From assembly GCA_014584465.1 (NCBI GenBank), contig JACTMU010000085.1, positions 1 to 38,634 on the forward strand: DNA of 38,634 bases, given 5' to 3'. Shown piece after piece: positions 1 to 8,472 of this stretch; positions within the stretch are counted from its first letter, which is position 1, and the number at the start of each line of letters is the position of its first letter. The notes beneath the pieces are model-generated. The model made no database searches. It saw only the letters and a list, made by a program, of their open reading frames with translations, and was not told the origin of the DNA. Both the position numbers and the translations under genes were made by a program. The stretch is from Pseudomonadota bacterium. GTDB lineage: Bacteria; Bdellovibrionota; Bdellovibrionia; Bdellovibrionales; JACTMU01.

Positions 1-139
1 GATTCCTTTTTTTGTAACTTCGTAACGATGGGTTTTGTTCACTTTTTTAATGATCCCATGTGTTTTAAGTATTTTTAGAAGACGACTTGTTTTTGATGAT
101 TTTTTTTATCTTGTTCTTGGTCGGATTCTTTATAAAGAT
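1..139. other. AT-rich non-coding edge
   Basis: T-rich sequence on the plus strand with runs of seven to eight T. I see no gene, RNA or convincing terminator here. It lies downstream of the small minus-strand gene that ends at 140. Confidence 0.4.
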
Positions 140-514
140 TTACCCGAATATCTTTGTTACGAAACCCATTGATATGGAACTTACCATTAATGATGACTTG
201 TAGAATTTCTCTATCTTCTGATACCCAACTTTCATTCTGGTAAGTGTGGGTTGAATAAGGTTAATGAAATTTTCTTGTACATTGGTTAGAGCTAAAGCTT
301 CAGCATAATGTTCAACAATTCGAGTAGAAACCTCAGCTAATGAAGTGGAATGTCTGATAATCTTATCTACCGATTTGAAAATGGTAGGCGAGGAAAAATC
401 CAAAGAACTTTTTGAGAAATCAGAAGAAATAAAAAAATGCTTTATGCCTTTATCCAAAAGCTGAAGACTGGAGACTGAAATCTGTACCTTCGCCGTGGTG
501 TCTTGGTGCGACAT
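140..514 (-). CDS. Small hypothetical protein
   Basis: About 124 residues; I do not recognise the family. The start at 514 (MSHQDTTAKV) is chosen because a strong Shine-Dalgarno, GGGGAGGGGAG, sits 7 nt upstream; the ATG at 538 has no such site. The protein is mostly polar with probable helices (the stretch around SLAEVSTRIVEHYAEALAL looks helical). It ends in a weakly hydrophobic segment, SSLMVSSISMGFVTKIFG. No signal peptide or catalytic motif is visible. It is oriented like the metalloprotease gene upstream of it, but about 230 nt and a hairpin separate the two, so co-transcription is uncertain. The good ribosome site argues that it is a real gene; no function can be assigned. Confidence 0.55.
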   Translation of the reverse strand: MSHQDTTAKVQISVSSLQLLDKGIKHFFISSDFSKSSLDFSSPTIFKSVDKIIRHSTSLAEVSTRIVEHYAEALALTNVQENFINLIQPTLTRMKVGYQKIEKFYKSSLMVSSISMGFVTKIFG

Positions 515-691
515 GTCAGGGCTCCCCTCCCCGACCATGAGAGGGAGGCCATCAATTTGTATCTTAAGAGTCTATCGACAGTGGTCCGAACTTCCATCAC
601 GGACAACTTCGTCTCTTTTGACTGATCTTTAGACTGGGCGCAAACAAGGTATCAATGAAAGTTCTGATCCAAAGAACCAGAGAAAGAGCAG

Positions 692-720
692 GGCCACCTT
701 TTTGACTCAAAAAGATGGCC
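692..720 (-). terminator. Hairpin after the metalloprotease gene
   Basis: GGCCA at 692-696 pairs with TGGCC at 716-720, and CTTTTT pairs with AAAAAG inside, with one mismatch between the two helices and a loop of four. It starts 25 nt beyond the metalloprotease stop codon. The stem itself carries the A/T tracts and no clean U-run follows it on the minus strand, so termination is likely but not certain. Confidence 0.45.
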
Positions 721-744
721 TTCAAAAAGTTTTCCAAGCAACAG

Positions 745-3700
745 CTATTGCGCCGTAGGTAGAATTGAAAGAATCTGTTCGTAATCGCTACTGCTGTGAA
801 AGCTAACAATACTATTAAAATTACTAATGTATTTTCGCAACATCTCAATTTCAACTTTCATCGCTGCGGTCATGGCCGGTGTTTCCTCATCTTCAAGACG
901 AGGCAACCCAGTTTCTCCATTGAGAAAATTTCTGATCGGAATGGCGCCCATCTTATAGGCGACTTGCTCTTCGTCAGACAAATCTGTGGGAACTCTTCCC
1001 GCCTCCAAAGCCGCTTCAATCATCAGCAATCGATTTGAAGGTATAAAGGACAAACCCAGGAAACTGTACAAATAGTTATGAACCAGATTCTTTCCTAAAT
1101 TGTATACCCTCATCTCCTCTTCGGAAAGATATGAGGTAGGTTTACCTGACTGAAGAACCTTAGCTACAGATTCAACCGTCGTACGTGGCAAATTTGAAAG
1201 AACTCTCTTTACAATAATGTGAGCAGTCATCGGCATAGATAAACCCAGAGACTGAAGCTCCAAAACCGTATCGGCGATTGGCGCACGCTCAATGCATTTC
1301 ATTGCAACTGTGTTCTCTTTTGAGGCGTAAAAACGTCGTGAACCACTCTTATGACCTACAAGCTCACGACTGAGACCCTCAGGTACAGATCGATAGACCT
1401 GAAAGTTCGCCAAAAGATCTCCCGTCGGTCCGATGTTGGTTGGATCAACCACAGATGAGTCGATGATTCGCAGCAACTCCTTTTGAAAGCTAAGAATTCC
1501 ATCTTCTTCCGTCAGCTCAAGAGCTTTTTTAAGATTTTGACTCATCGGCTCCTGAAAAAAGTGGGTGCTCAATACTCTCAATGGCACCTGGCGAACCAAC
1601 TTCTTCCCGTCCGGCATCGCAAAGAACAACTCACCTACAGCCTCATCCAATACGAGAGCTCTCAATGTCTCAAGAAGATCTTCCTTGCCCAAAAGGCCAT
1701 TGTGATCCAAGAAATTACCCTCAATGCGATCTAACGTACGTAGACCCGCCTTTCGGCTCAACAAAGTATGTGCTGCCAAAAGCTTGTCGACCCAAATTCC
1801 TTGCACATCAATTTGATCGGCGTAGGGATTGTCATTAGCTATGTCCTTTTTGGATTCAAAGGACTTTCCTGCCTCTGCCAAAACAACCTCAAAGGTCCCG
1901 TTATTGTCCTTAAACAGACGGCTGAAATAGGCAGAAACACGGTCGTCAAAACAGTTGATGGCCTCTTGGGCAAACTTGGGCAGTCGCAATGGTGCAACAA
2001 CGGGGTTCCCCTGTATATCGCCCTTCACTAAGCAATGCTGTGCAGGCGTCTTAAGAACACCGATTAGAAAGTCATTGGCCATATCGACGCTCTTTCTCAA
2101 ATCCGCTAAGAACTCGTCATTAGACCACTCTTGGCTGTCGGCAGGTACACCATACTGCTTCGAAATACGATCAAAGAGTTCGAAAAAAAGGCGCACACGT
2201 CCAAACACGTAGTCAATCCGAGATGCATATGAACTCTCAGAAAGCATTGAAAAGTTTCTTCGACCATTTCTAAAGTTGTTTCGCTTATAAGAAAGATCAT
2301 AACTCTCCATCAAATTGCTCATTTGCTCTACAAAGTTAGAACCTTCGTCGAATCGTGCACAAGAGGCATTCAAAGCAACATGTTCGTCCGTACAAAAGTC
2401 AAAGACTTTAAGCTTCACATCCTTGCTCCCTGTGACAGGATCAATCCCTTCGGAACTCGTTCGCTCCATCTTTCTCTGCTTGAGAAAATCAGCCAGGGTC
2501 GTCTCAACAGGTATAAACTTCCCATCCTCAGTTTCAACTTGACGAGCATAACCGAAGCGAAGAGCCGCAACATCATATTTTCCCAAAGTGTGAAGCTCAT
2601 TGAGAGTTCGGTAGCTGTAGTCCATCACCGAACTGTACGGCACATCCACAGGCTCTAGTCCTTTCTGAGCAAGTTCTTCTTTGGTATAGTAATTCTTCTT
2701 GTCATGAGAACCCGAAAAGTTATGTCGAAGACCAAGCGTATGTCCAACTTCATGAATGAGCGTTGGCGTCCACACCATTGGCATAACCACTTCAATGATC
2801 GACTGACGTTCGTCTTCAGTAAGGTCATTCCATGGTTTAAGATGATCTTTACCACCAAAAATCTTGTTAACCCCAGCGACAACTGCCATCTCAAAATTAA
2901 CATTTTCAGCGGTGTAAACATTATGACGTGCAAGAATGCTCTCTACATCCTCAAACTTAGGTGAAGCCTCCACTTTGAGAGTCTCCATCTCAGTTCTTAT
3001 TGCTTGCAATGTTTCTTTCGATAATGACCTCCCTATACCTGCCGAGTTCCACTTACTGCCACCAATCCCTACTTTTTCACTGGCTCCTTTGAGGCCCGAC
3101 AAACTCATCTTAGAAGATCCGGAAACACCCAAGAGCGAGCTCCAATCCACAGAGCTCGCTGCTTCATTACGATTTAACTCGATCATGATTTGACTCAACT
3201 CTGCTGATGAAATGGCACTGTCTCCACCTGCAGAAGCCAAAGCAGCGGCATTACCGTCCACTTTACCTGCACGTTTTGATTCCTCGATGATCTCCTCATA
3301 AGATCGTTTGATGAACTTCATCATTGTCCCAAGATACATCACCACACGACCATGAACAATTTCACCGGTCAAAGGATTAGTAGCCGAAGGACCATAGCCT
3401 ATCACATTGACAGATTGTGGATCCTCCACCAGCACAATCATACTGTTCCTAAGATCACCAGAAGACTTGCCATGGGCGTCTTTGAGAACAATTCGAAGAT
3501 CTGTCCCGGCCTCCTTGAATGCACCATTGATGGTCTCAATGCCCTTAAAAGTAGCTTCGCGTATCTTTGCATGTTCTGGCTTTGAAAACTCGTCACTGAG
3601 AAAATAGACTATCTCCTTTCTCTTCGGATTCCAACGATTCATAAAGACTTTTTCACCGCGAACCTCATCATTATTGTCGACGGAAAGTGCCCTTTTTTCC

Positions 3701-4425
3701 GTTGAAAAATATCCAAATTCACTTTCGTCGGTTTGAGGATAGATCACAGGCTCATAATCGCTGGACGCAATCGATGAAAGTTTGGTGAATGAGTAGTGGT
3801 TTCTAACGGAAAACGTAAGATCTGACAAAGATTCGATGTCCCAAATACACAGTCCATTTGTTTTGTAAGCAACCTCTAAGTCAAAGTTGATTGAGGTCTC
3901 GTCGATGTCAAAACCCGTAACCTTGGTCGCAGCCGTCTGAAAGCAGCCGTCAAAGAGATTCATAAGAGCAAGGGGAAAGAGATTCACCTCAATAAGATTC
4001 ATATCACTCAAATCTGGCTTGAAATAGGGTTTTTCATTCCATGAAATATCGTCATTTTTCTCTTCTTTGTTTGTGCATTCCCCATGATCATTCTCGGCAC
4101 AACGATAGGCATTGTGACTGATTGGAATTGCCATAACAGGTTTCTTATTCGTAGGGTTCTTTGAGAAACGAGGGTCTGTTTCAATCTCGTAGACCATAAG
4201 CGCTTTTTCAAGAAACTGAAATCTTACCAGCTTCTCCTGTCCCATCCAATGTGGCCGGGCCGCGGGAGAATGCCTTGCTGTTTCATTGACAGACGGTAAA
4301 TAAAGGTAGACACCCTCAATCAGACTCTTAGGAATGTCGTTCTCTTTTAAAAGAGTGTCGTATTCTCGTTTCTTAGTGCATCCACCCAGAACAGCCACCG
4401 ATAGCAAGATTGATAGTACTCTCAT
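745..4425 (-). CDS. Zinc metalloprotease lipoprotein (metzincin type)
   Basis: 1226 residues. The N-terminus is a lipoprotein signal with lipobox LGGC, giving a lipidated Cys16, so the protein should be anchored in a cell-envelope membrane outside the cytoplasm. Residues 558-568, HEVGHTLGLRH, form the extended zinc site HExxHxxGxxH with Glu559 as the general base. SSVMDY at 598-603 looks like the Met-turn of metzincins. This arrangement fits the DUF5117/DUF5118 family of large zinc-dependent proteases. An Ala/Ser/Gly-rich linker at about 393-465 separates an N-terminal domain from the catalytic core, and about 600 residues follow the Met-turn with no domain I can name. The start at 4425 has GGGAGGAG 5 nt upstream. 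The gene stands alone between a beta-barrel gene and a hairpin. Protease activity is strongly supported; the substrate is unknown. Confidence 0.9.
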   Translation of the reverse strand: MRVLSILLSVAVLGGCTKKREYDTLLKENDIPKSLIEGVYLYLPSVNETARHSPAARPHWMGQEKLVRFQFLEKALMVYEIETDPRFSKNPTNKKPVMAIPISHNAYRCAENDHGECTNKEEKNDDISWNEKPYFKPDLSDMNLIEVNLFPLALMNLFDGCFQTAATKVTGFDIDETSINFDLEVAYKTNGLCIWDIESLSDLTFSVRNHYSFTKLSSIASSDYEPVIYPQTDESEFGYFSTEKRALSVDNNDEVRGEKVFMNRWNPKRKEIVYFLSDEFSKPEHAKIREATFKGIETINGAFKEAGTDLRIVLKDAHGKSSGDLRNSMIVLVEDPQSVNVIGYGPSATNPLTGEIVHGRVVMYLGTMMKFIKRSYEEIIEESKRAGKVDGNAAALASAGGDSAISSAELSQIMIELNRNEAASSVDWSSLLGVSGSSKMSLSGLKGASEKVGIGGSKWNSAGIGRSLSKETLQAIRTEMETLKVEASPKFEDVESILARHNVYTAENVNFEMAVVAGVNKIFGGKDHLKPWNDLTEDERQSIIEVVMPMVWTPTLIHEVGHTLGLRHNFSGSHDKKNYYTKEELAQKGLEPVDVPYSSVMDYSYRTLNELHTLGKYDVAALRFGYARQVETEDGKFIPVETTLADFLKQRKMERTSSEGIDPVTGSKDVKLKVFDFCTDEHVALNASCARFDEGSNFVEQMSNLMESYDLSYKRNNFRNGRRNFSMLSESSYASRIDYVFGRVRLFFELFDRISKQYGVPADSQEWSNDEFLADLRKSVDMANDFLIGVLKTPAQHCLVKGDIQGNPVVAPLRLPKFAQEAINCFDDRVSAYFSRLFKDNNGTFEVVLAEAGKSFESKKDIANDNPYADQIDVQGIWVDKLLAAHTLLSRKAGLRTLDRIEGNFLDHNGLLGKEDLLETLRALVLDEAVGELFFAMPDGKKLVRQVPLRVLSTHFFQEPMSQNLKKALELTEEDGILSFQKELLRIIDSSVVDPTNIGPTGDLLANFQVYRSVPEGLSRELVGHKSGSRRFYASKENTVAMKCIERAPIADTVLELQSLGLSMPMTAHIIVKRVLSNLPRTTVESVAKVLQSGKPTSYLSEEEMRVYNLGKNLVHNYLYSFLGLSFIPSNRLLMIEAALEAGRVPTDLSDEEQVAYKMGAIPIRNFLNGETGLPRLEDEETPAMTAAMKVEIEMLRKYISNFNSIVSFHSSSDYEQILSILPTAQ

Positions 4426-4517
4426 GATTTCTCCTCCCGTCTCCTCATTTCTTTAAACCTCATGCCCTTATGACCAACAAATCTGATTTCAAAATTCCCA
4501 TGTTCCCCTGTTCAAAC

Positions 4518-5327
4518 TCAAAATGTCATTGAGAGATCCAAGTAGATCTCTGAACTCTCCTCACTCACAATTGAGATCCGATCACTCTCACCGTCAGGCC
4601 CCACAGTTCCTGTAAGTGTGTCTACACCCAACTCAATCCCCCACATAGGTGTGAACTGATATCCCGTAGCTAAGATGGTCCAGCTCTTGCTGGTTCCAAC
4701 GCCATTGAAACTCACCGTGTGAATCCAGCGGAAGTGCCCAGAAAAGCTCCAAGCGTCGGTCGCCTTAAAGACCACCGACGAGTAGGATCGATAGGAGTTG
4801 GGACTGTGGATCTCTCCATCTGTGACTTCATAGCGATAGCCTGCATACCGATAGATCAACTCCTCACTGAGCGTCCATCGCCCCAAGGTCTTTCCAAAGG
4901 TGAGCGTTGGACCAATGGATCCCACAAAATCCTTTCGTTGAGACTCTCGTGAAAGCGGGATGGAACCCTTAAGCGCAAATGTGAACTGATCCAGCCCCAA
5001 AAAGGTCGGAAGTCCAAGCGAACCCGAGTAGACCGCATCTCGCCAGTCGCCCTCGCCATTGTCTTCAAGAACATGGGTGTACTCCCTTTTGTAAGACATG
5101 AGAATCGACCCACCGAGCTTCGTCTCACTCTCATTGATCTGAAAAAGAGCCTGGTAGACACCCGCTGCATGCGTGGGCTTGGTCGAGTCGACGGACGCAG
5201 AGGTGGAGACGGTCAAAGTTGTTCCAACCTCTGTGGCAGCGTAACTAGAGTTACAAATCTCAAAAGTGATCAAAGTTGCAGCGATCGCGATCGAAAGATT
5301 GACTGAACGTCTCCCCAACCAATTCAT
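4518..5327 (-). CDS. Outer-membrane beta-barrel-like protein
   Basis: About 269 residues from the start MNWLGRRSVN at 5327; an in-frame ATG at 5369 would add 14 charged residues before the signal peptide. Residues 1-30 are a Sec signal peptide ending near NSSYAA. The rest alternates polar and hydrophobic residues in many short strands (for example YKREYTHVLEDNG and WSFSGHFRWIHTVSF) and ends in LDLSMTF. A C-terminal aromatic residue is typical of barrels inserted by the BAM complex. There is no lipobox. It lies upstream of the metalloprotease gene on the same strand with a gap of about 90 nt, so the two may share a transcript. A porin-like or surface structural role is an inference; I do not recognise a named family. 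Confidence 0.7.
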   Translation of the reverse strand: MNWLGRRSVNLSIAIAATLITFEICNSSYAATEVGTTLTVSTSASVDSTKPTHAAGVYQALFQINESETKLGGSILMSYKREYTHVLEDNGEGDWRDAVYSGSLGLPTFLGLDQFTFALKGSIPLSRESQRKDFVGSIGPTLTFGKTLGRWTLSEELIYRYAGYRYEVTDGEIHSPNSYRSYSSVVFKATDAWSFSGHFRWIHTVSFNGVGTSKSWTILATGYQFTPMWGIELGVDTLTGTVGPDGESDRISIVSEESSEIYLDLSMTF

Positions 5328-5657
5328 GAATCTCACCACTCCCTGTTTGCCGTCTCGACCGATGCCCAAAGCGATTTGGCTCGGCCCCTGACGATCGCTA
5401 GGGCAAGATTGGTGCCAAAAAGAAGCGTAAGCCTTTACTCTTCAGGCTTTTGGAGGTTCGATCCCCGAATTCAGCTTGGCCGAATTTGGAACAACTGACT
5501 GAAATCTTTAGGACTTTCTGTGCGTCTCTGGAACGAAATCTGACACCCGGCAACCGATTGCAATACGAAGTGTGCCTCCGACTCTCATTCCGAAATGACA
5601 CCAGATGCGTTGTCATATCTTCACGGTTCAGCCAAAAAGAGTTTCAAAATGTCTCCA

Positions 5658-5760
5658 AAAGGTGCCAGGTTCCGTTTGCTGGTCACAGTAAGTCAAATTC
5701 AAAATGATTCTCTCTGTGAACGTGCCTAGAGGCGTCCAGCATTTGGAACCTGGCACCTTT
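5658..5760. repeat. Nested inverted-repeat element, GGTGCCAGGTTCC type
   Basis: AAAGGTGCCAGGTTCC at 5658-5673 is the exact reverse complement of GGAACCTGGCACCTTT at 5745-5760. Inside, GCTGG (5678-5682) pairs with CCAGC (5736-5740), and TCACAG (5683-5688) pairs with CTGTGA (5714-5719). Three helices are thus nested around an AT-rich loop. This resembles mobile REP or MITE-type hairpins, or a structured RNA. No transposase is nearby. Confidence 0.7.
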
Positions 5761-5824
5761 CCCCTTGGAAAACGCACAACCCCTTTGTGCAGCAGTGAAA
5801 TAAGGTGCTATTCCTGAAAAGCTG

Positions 5825-5830
5825 TATAAT
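5825..5830 (+). promoter_or_regulatory. Possible -10 box for the hybrid kinase
   Basis: A perfect TATAAT lies 48 nt before the kinase start. There is no good -35 hexamer 16-18 bp upstream, so this is a weak call. Confidence 0.3.
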
Positions 5831-5878
5831 TCTCCTTACATTCTACCCTCGAGCTAGAAACAATTTGCACCACCCGGC

Positions 5879-7309
5879 ATGAAACTGTTAAAGAGCGAAT
5901 CTGAGTTTTATAAATATTTACTATTTATGCGAACCTCACCGATATTGAAAATGGGGTGCTTACTGAGCGACAATGACATGACTGTGATCACTGCCATAGT
6001 AACCCTATCCATCACCTCTCTGGTTGGTTACCTGCTCTGTCGCCTTAAGATTTTGACCAACGAGCTTTCCAGAGTCAGAGAGATCCTCAAAGTAAGCGAA
6101 GTCGAAGCCCTAAGGGCCGACAAGAAGCGAGCCGAAGAGGCCAATAGGGCAAAGTCCCTCTTTCTGGCAACCATGAGCCATGAACTGCGCAATCCTCTGA
6201 ATTCCATCATAGGAGTGGCAGATCTCATTCAACACTGCCACAACAAGAGAGATTTTGATCGCTATCTTCAAGTCATCCAGACTGCCTCAAAATCCCTTTT
6301 AGAATTGGTCAACGATGTCCTGGATTTCTCAAAAATCGAGGCAGATCAAATAAGGCTTGAACTCCAGCCCACCAACCTTTATGAGTTGATTGAACATCTC
6401 TACAACGTCTCTTACCCCATTGCCCACAATAAGAATGTTGAACTCACCTACCAATTTTCAAATGATGTTTCAACTTGGGTCTTGTCTGATTCAAAACGAT
6501 TGAAACAAGCCATATCCAATCTCCTCAGTAATGCTGTAAAATACACAGAACATGGAACTATTCATATCTCGGTCACCTTGGATCTGTCTCGCCAGTTTGA
6601 AGAAACTCAGACTGACACTCAGTGGATCCGATTTCAGATCTCTGATACGGGAATCGGAATCCCTGAGGACCTTCTACCCCATATATTTGACTACTATACA
6701 CGAGCGCCCGAAGTTTGTTCAAAGCGCCTTGAGGGATGGGGACTAGGTCTTGCCATTTCACGAAGACTTGCCACACTTATGGAGGGCGACATTGAGGTCC
6801 AAAGCAGAGTCGCAGAGGGAAGCACGTTTTCTTTTATAGCCCCATTTCAAACCTGCCCCTCCCAAACCCAGGCAGAGGCAACCACTCTTTGTGAGAAGCG
6901 ATTTTCAGGAGCTTGCCTTCATCCGATCTCAAGTGAGCGAAAGAGGATTCTCATCGTGGATGACAGCGATGACAACCGATTGATCATTCGCCGTTTCTTA
7001 TCTGAAAAACAGTGGGAGGTTCATTGCGCGACCAATGGTCAAGAAGCCCTCAACCTCGTTCTCAAACGCCCCTTCGATCTGATTCTTATGGACATGCAGA
7101 TGCCCCAAATGGACGGGTACGAAGCCACCCGAAAGATACGCGAATTGGAACAACAAAATCCTCAAAAATCTACACCCATTGTCGCACTTACTGGGAATGT
7201 GGCCACCGAAGACATTGCCAGGTGCCTCAACGCTGGATGCAATGGCCACATTGCCAAGCCTGTCCGTCAACAGCAGCTGCTTGAGATCGTCCATAGCCAT
7301 TTGATCTAG
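5879..7309 (+). CDS. Membrane hybrid sensor histidine kinase/response regulator
   Basis: 476 residues. One membrane segment lies at about 34-53, followed by a helical linker at 60-95 and a HisKA domain with the phospho-acceptor His101 in MSHELRNPLNSIIG. The HATPase domain has its N box at about 210-222 (NLLSNAVKYTEHG), a G1 box DTGIGIP at 256-262 and a G2 box GWGLGLA at 286-292. A C-terminal receiver at about 355-476 has the acidic pair Asp361/Asp362, phospho-acceptor Asp405 and Lys460. There is no periplasmic sensor domain, so the input is probably membrane-linked or comes from a partner. No DNA-binding output is present; a His-to-Asp relay to another protein is likely. The start is uncertain: neither the ATG at 5879 nor Met25 or Met34 has a clear ribosome site. 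It stands alone and no partner regulator is visible. Confidence 0.9.
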   Translation: MKLLKSESEFYKYLLFMRTSPILKMGCLLSDNDMTVITAIVTLSITSLVGYLLCRLKILTNELSRVREILKVSEVEALRADKKRAEEANRAKSLFLATMSHELRNPLNSIIGVADLIQHCHNKRDFDRYLQVIQTASKSLLELVNDVLDFSKIEADQIRLELQPTNLYELIEHLYNVSYPIAHNKNVELTYQFSNDVSTWVLSDSKRLKQAISNLLSNAVKYTEHGTIHISVTLDLSRQFEETQTDTQWIRFQISDTGIGIPEDLLPHIFDYYTRAPEVCSKRLEGWGLGLAISRRLATLMEGDIEVQSRVAEGSTFSFIAPFQTCPSQTQAEATTLCEKRFSGACLHPISSERKRILIVDDSDDNRLIIRRFLSEKQWEVHCATNGQEALNLVLKRPFDLILMDMQMPQMDGYEATRKIRELEQQNPQKSTPIVALTGNVATEDIARCLNAGCNGHIAKPVRQQQLLEIVHSHLI

Positions 7310-7427
7310 CCCCTGGCCATGGTCCACCAGCTGTCAATTCACTCTCCCAACAATCCACGGTAGGGATCGGCCCTCTTTTATGTTCCATTACCTTTTTACA
7401 AGGTCGCTTGCGAGGAGAATCGTCAAA

Positions 7428-7443
7428 TAGTGCCTAGCGCGAA
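7428..7443 (+). repeat. Solo terminal motif (TAGTGCCTAGCGCGAA)
   Basis: This matches the terminus of the palindromic elements at 27.5 and 34.7 kb with one mismatch. It lies in a 234-nt gap (7310-7543) between the kinase gene and the convergent CoA operon, where nothing else is evident. Confidence 0.6.
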
Positions 7444-7543
7444 ATCCCTAGAAAGCGCCCGAAAGAATGTTTCGCCACTCTCTATGTGTCCACCAGGAAA
7501 TGCAACTTCGCCTCTCATTTGGCTCCTCAACTCCCACAGAATG

Positions 7544-8407
7544 TCATGCCTTTTTTGTGTAGTCGTAGAAACCTGCGCCGCTTTTGCGGCCAAAGCGACC
7601 GGCGGCCACCATCAAACGAAGGATCTGCGGTGGAAGACGTCGCTCACCATACACTTTGTGCATCTGTTCACTTGTGTTGAGGATCGTGTCCAATCCGATC
7701 ATGTCGGCAAGTTCAAACGGGCCCATGGGGTGCCCCAACCCAAGCTTGATCGCCTTGTCGATCTCTTCGGCCGTGCTCACTCCCTCATCGAGCATACGAA
7801 AACATTCGGCCAAGAAGACTCCAAGCGCGCGATTGACGAGAAAACCTTGTCGGTCTTTGACAAAGATGGGCTCTTTGCCAAAAGCGAGAGCCAAATCAAA
7901 GGTCGCCTTTAAAACCTCTTTCGAGGTCAAAAGCCCTTCAATCACCTCGATCAACTTCATTTGAACGGGAGGATTGAACCAATGCATCCCCACCACTCGT
8001 GAGGGGTCCTTCACACTTGATCCCACCTGTGTGATGGGAATCTGCGACGTGTTGGTAGCCAAAATCACATCGGGCTTGGTCCACTGATCCAACTGCGAGA
8101 AGATCTCTTTCTTAACTTCGACCTTCTCCACGACCGCCTCAATGACAAAGTCTGTGTTGACGGAAGCCTCTTGAAGAGATGAGGTTGTTCCAATGCGCTT
8201 CATGGCCTCTGCAACTTTTTCTTGCGCAATGAGGCCCTTTTCGACTGCCTTATGAAGTCCACGCTCAATGGTGCTCAGTGCTCTCTTAAGAGCCTCTTCG
8301 CTGCTGTCCATAAGGGTCACTTCAAAGCCACTCTCAGCAGCAACTCGAGCAATGCCTGATCCCATGATGCCCGAACCAATGACGGAAACTCTTTTCACCT
8401 CTCTCAT
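7544..8407 (-). CDS. 3-hydroxyacyl-CoA (3-hydroxybutyryl-CoA) dehydrogenase
   Basis: 287 residues, the usual length of the single-function enzyme. It oxidises (S)-3-hydroxyacyl-CoA to 3-ketoacyl-CoA with NAD+ in the cytoplasm. The Rossmann motif GSGIMGSG is at 11-18 and Asp34 should bind the NAD ribose. The catalytic pair is His142 in VVGMHWFNPP and Glu154 in KLIEVI, with conserved Asn119 and Ser121. The C-terminal helical domain (LVNRALGVFLAECFRMLDEG, LGLGHPMGPFELAD) is intact. The start at 8407 has GGGAG upstream. This is the last gene of the minus-strand CoA cluster, 65 nt after an acyl-CoA dehydrogenase gene. The family is certain; chain-length preference cannot be read. Confidence 0.93.
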   Translation of the reverse strand: MREVKRVSVIGSGIMGSGIARVAAESGFEVTLMDSSEEALKRALSTIERGLHKAVEKGLIAQEKVAEAMKRIGTTSSLQEASVNTDFVIEAVVEKVEVKKEIFSQLDQWTKPDVILATNTSQIPITQVGSSVKDPSRVVGMHWFNPPVQMKLIEVIEGLLTSKEVLKATFDLALAFGKEPIFVKDRQGFLVNRALGVFLAECFRMLDEGVSTAEEIDKAIKLGLGHPMGPFELADMIGLDTILNTSEQMHKVYGERRLPPQILRLMVAAGRFGRKSGAGFYDYTKKA

Positions 8408-8472
8408 AAACCCACACTCCCTACAAAAATTTTCAGAAAATCGCCCATCGCCATTGAACCCATGATTTGCCG

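Larger units (their letters stand above)
5328..5878. other. Intergenic region of about 550 nt
   Basis: Divergent region between the barrel gene and a hybrid kinase. It contains a 6-bp stem (AAGCCT 5429-5434 with AGGCTT 5444-5449), the nested hairpin element at 5658-5760 and a TATAAT box at 5825-5830. Short reading frames here have no ribosome site and no recognisable protein. A GGTTCGATCC string near 5453 looks like a tRNA T-loop but has no matching stem. Confidence 0.5.

Noticed and set aside
597-854. An 85-codon minus-strand frame overlapping the metalloprotease 3' end
   Set aside because: It overlaps the terminator hairpin and the coding end of the protease and has no ribosome site.
2323-2658. 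A 111-codon plus-strand open frame inside the metalloprotease gene
   Set aside because: It is antisense to a clearly coding gene, has no ribosome site and resembles no family.
5445-5475. A GGTTCGATCC string resembling a tRNA T-loop
   Set aside because: The flanking bases do not form a T-stem, and no anticodon or acceptor stem can be folded around it.
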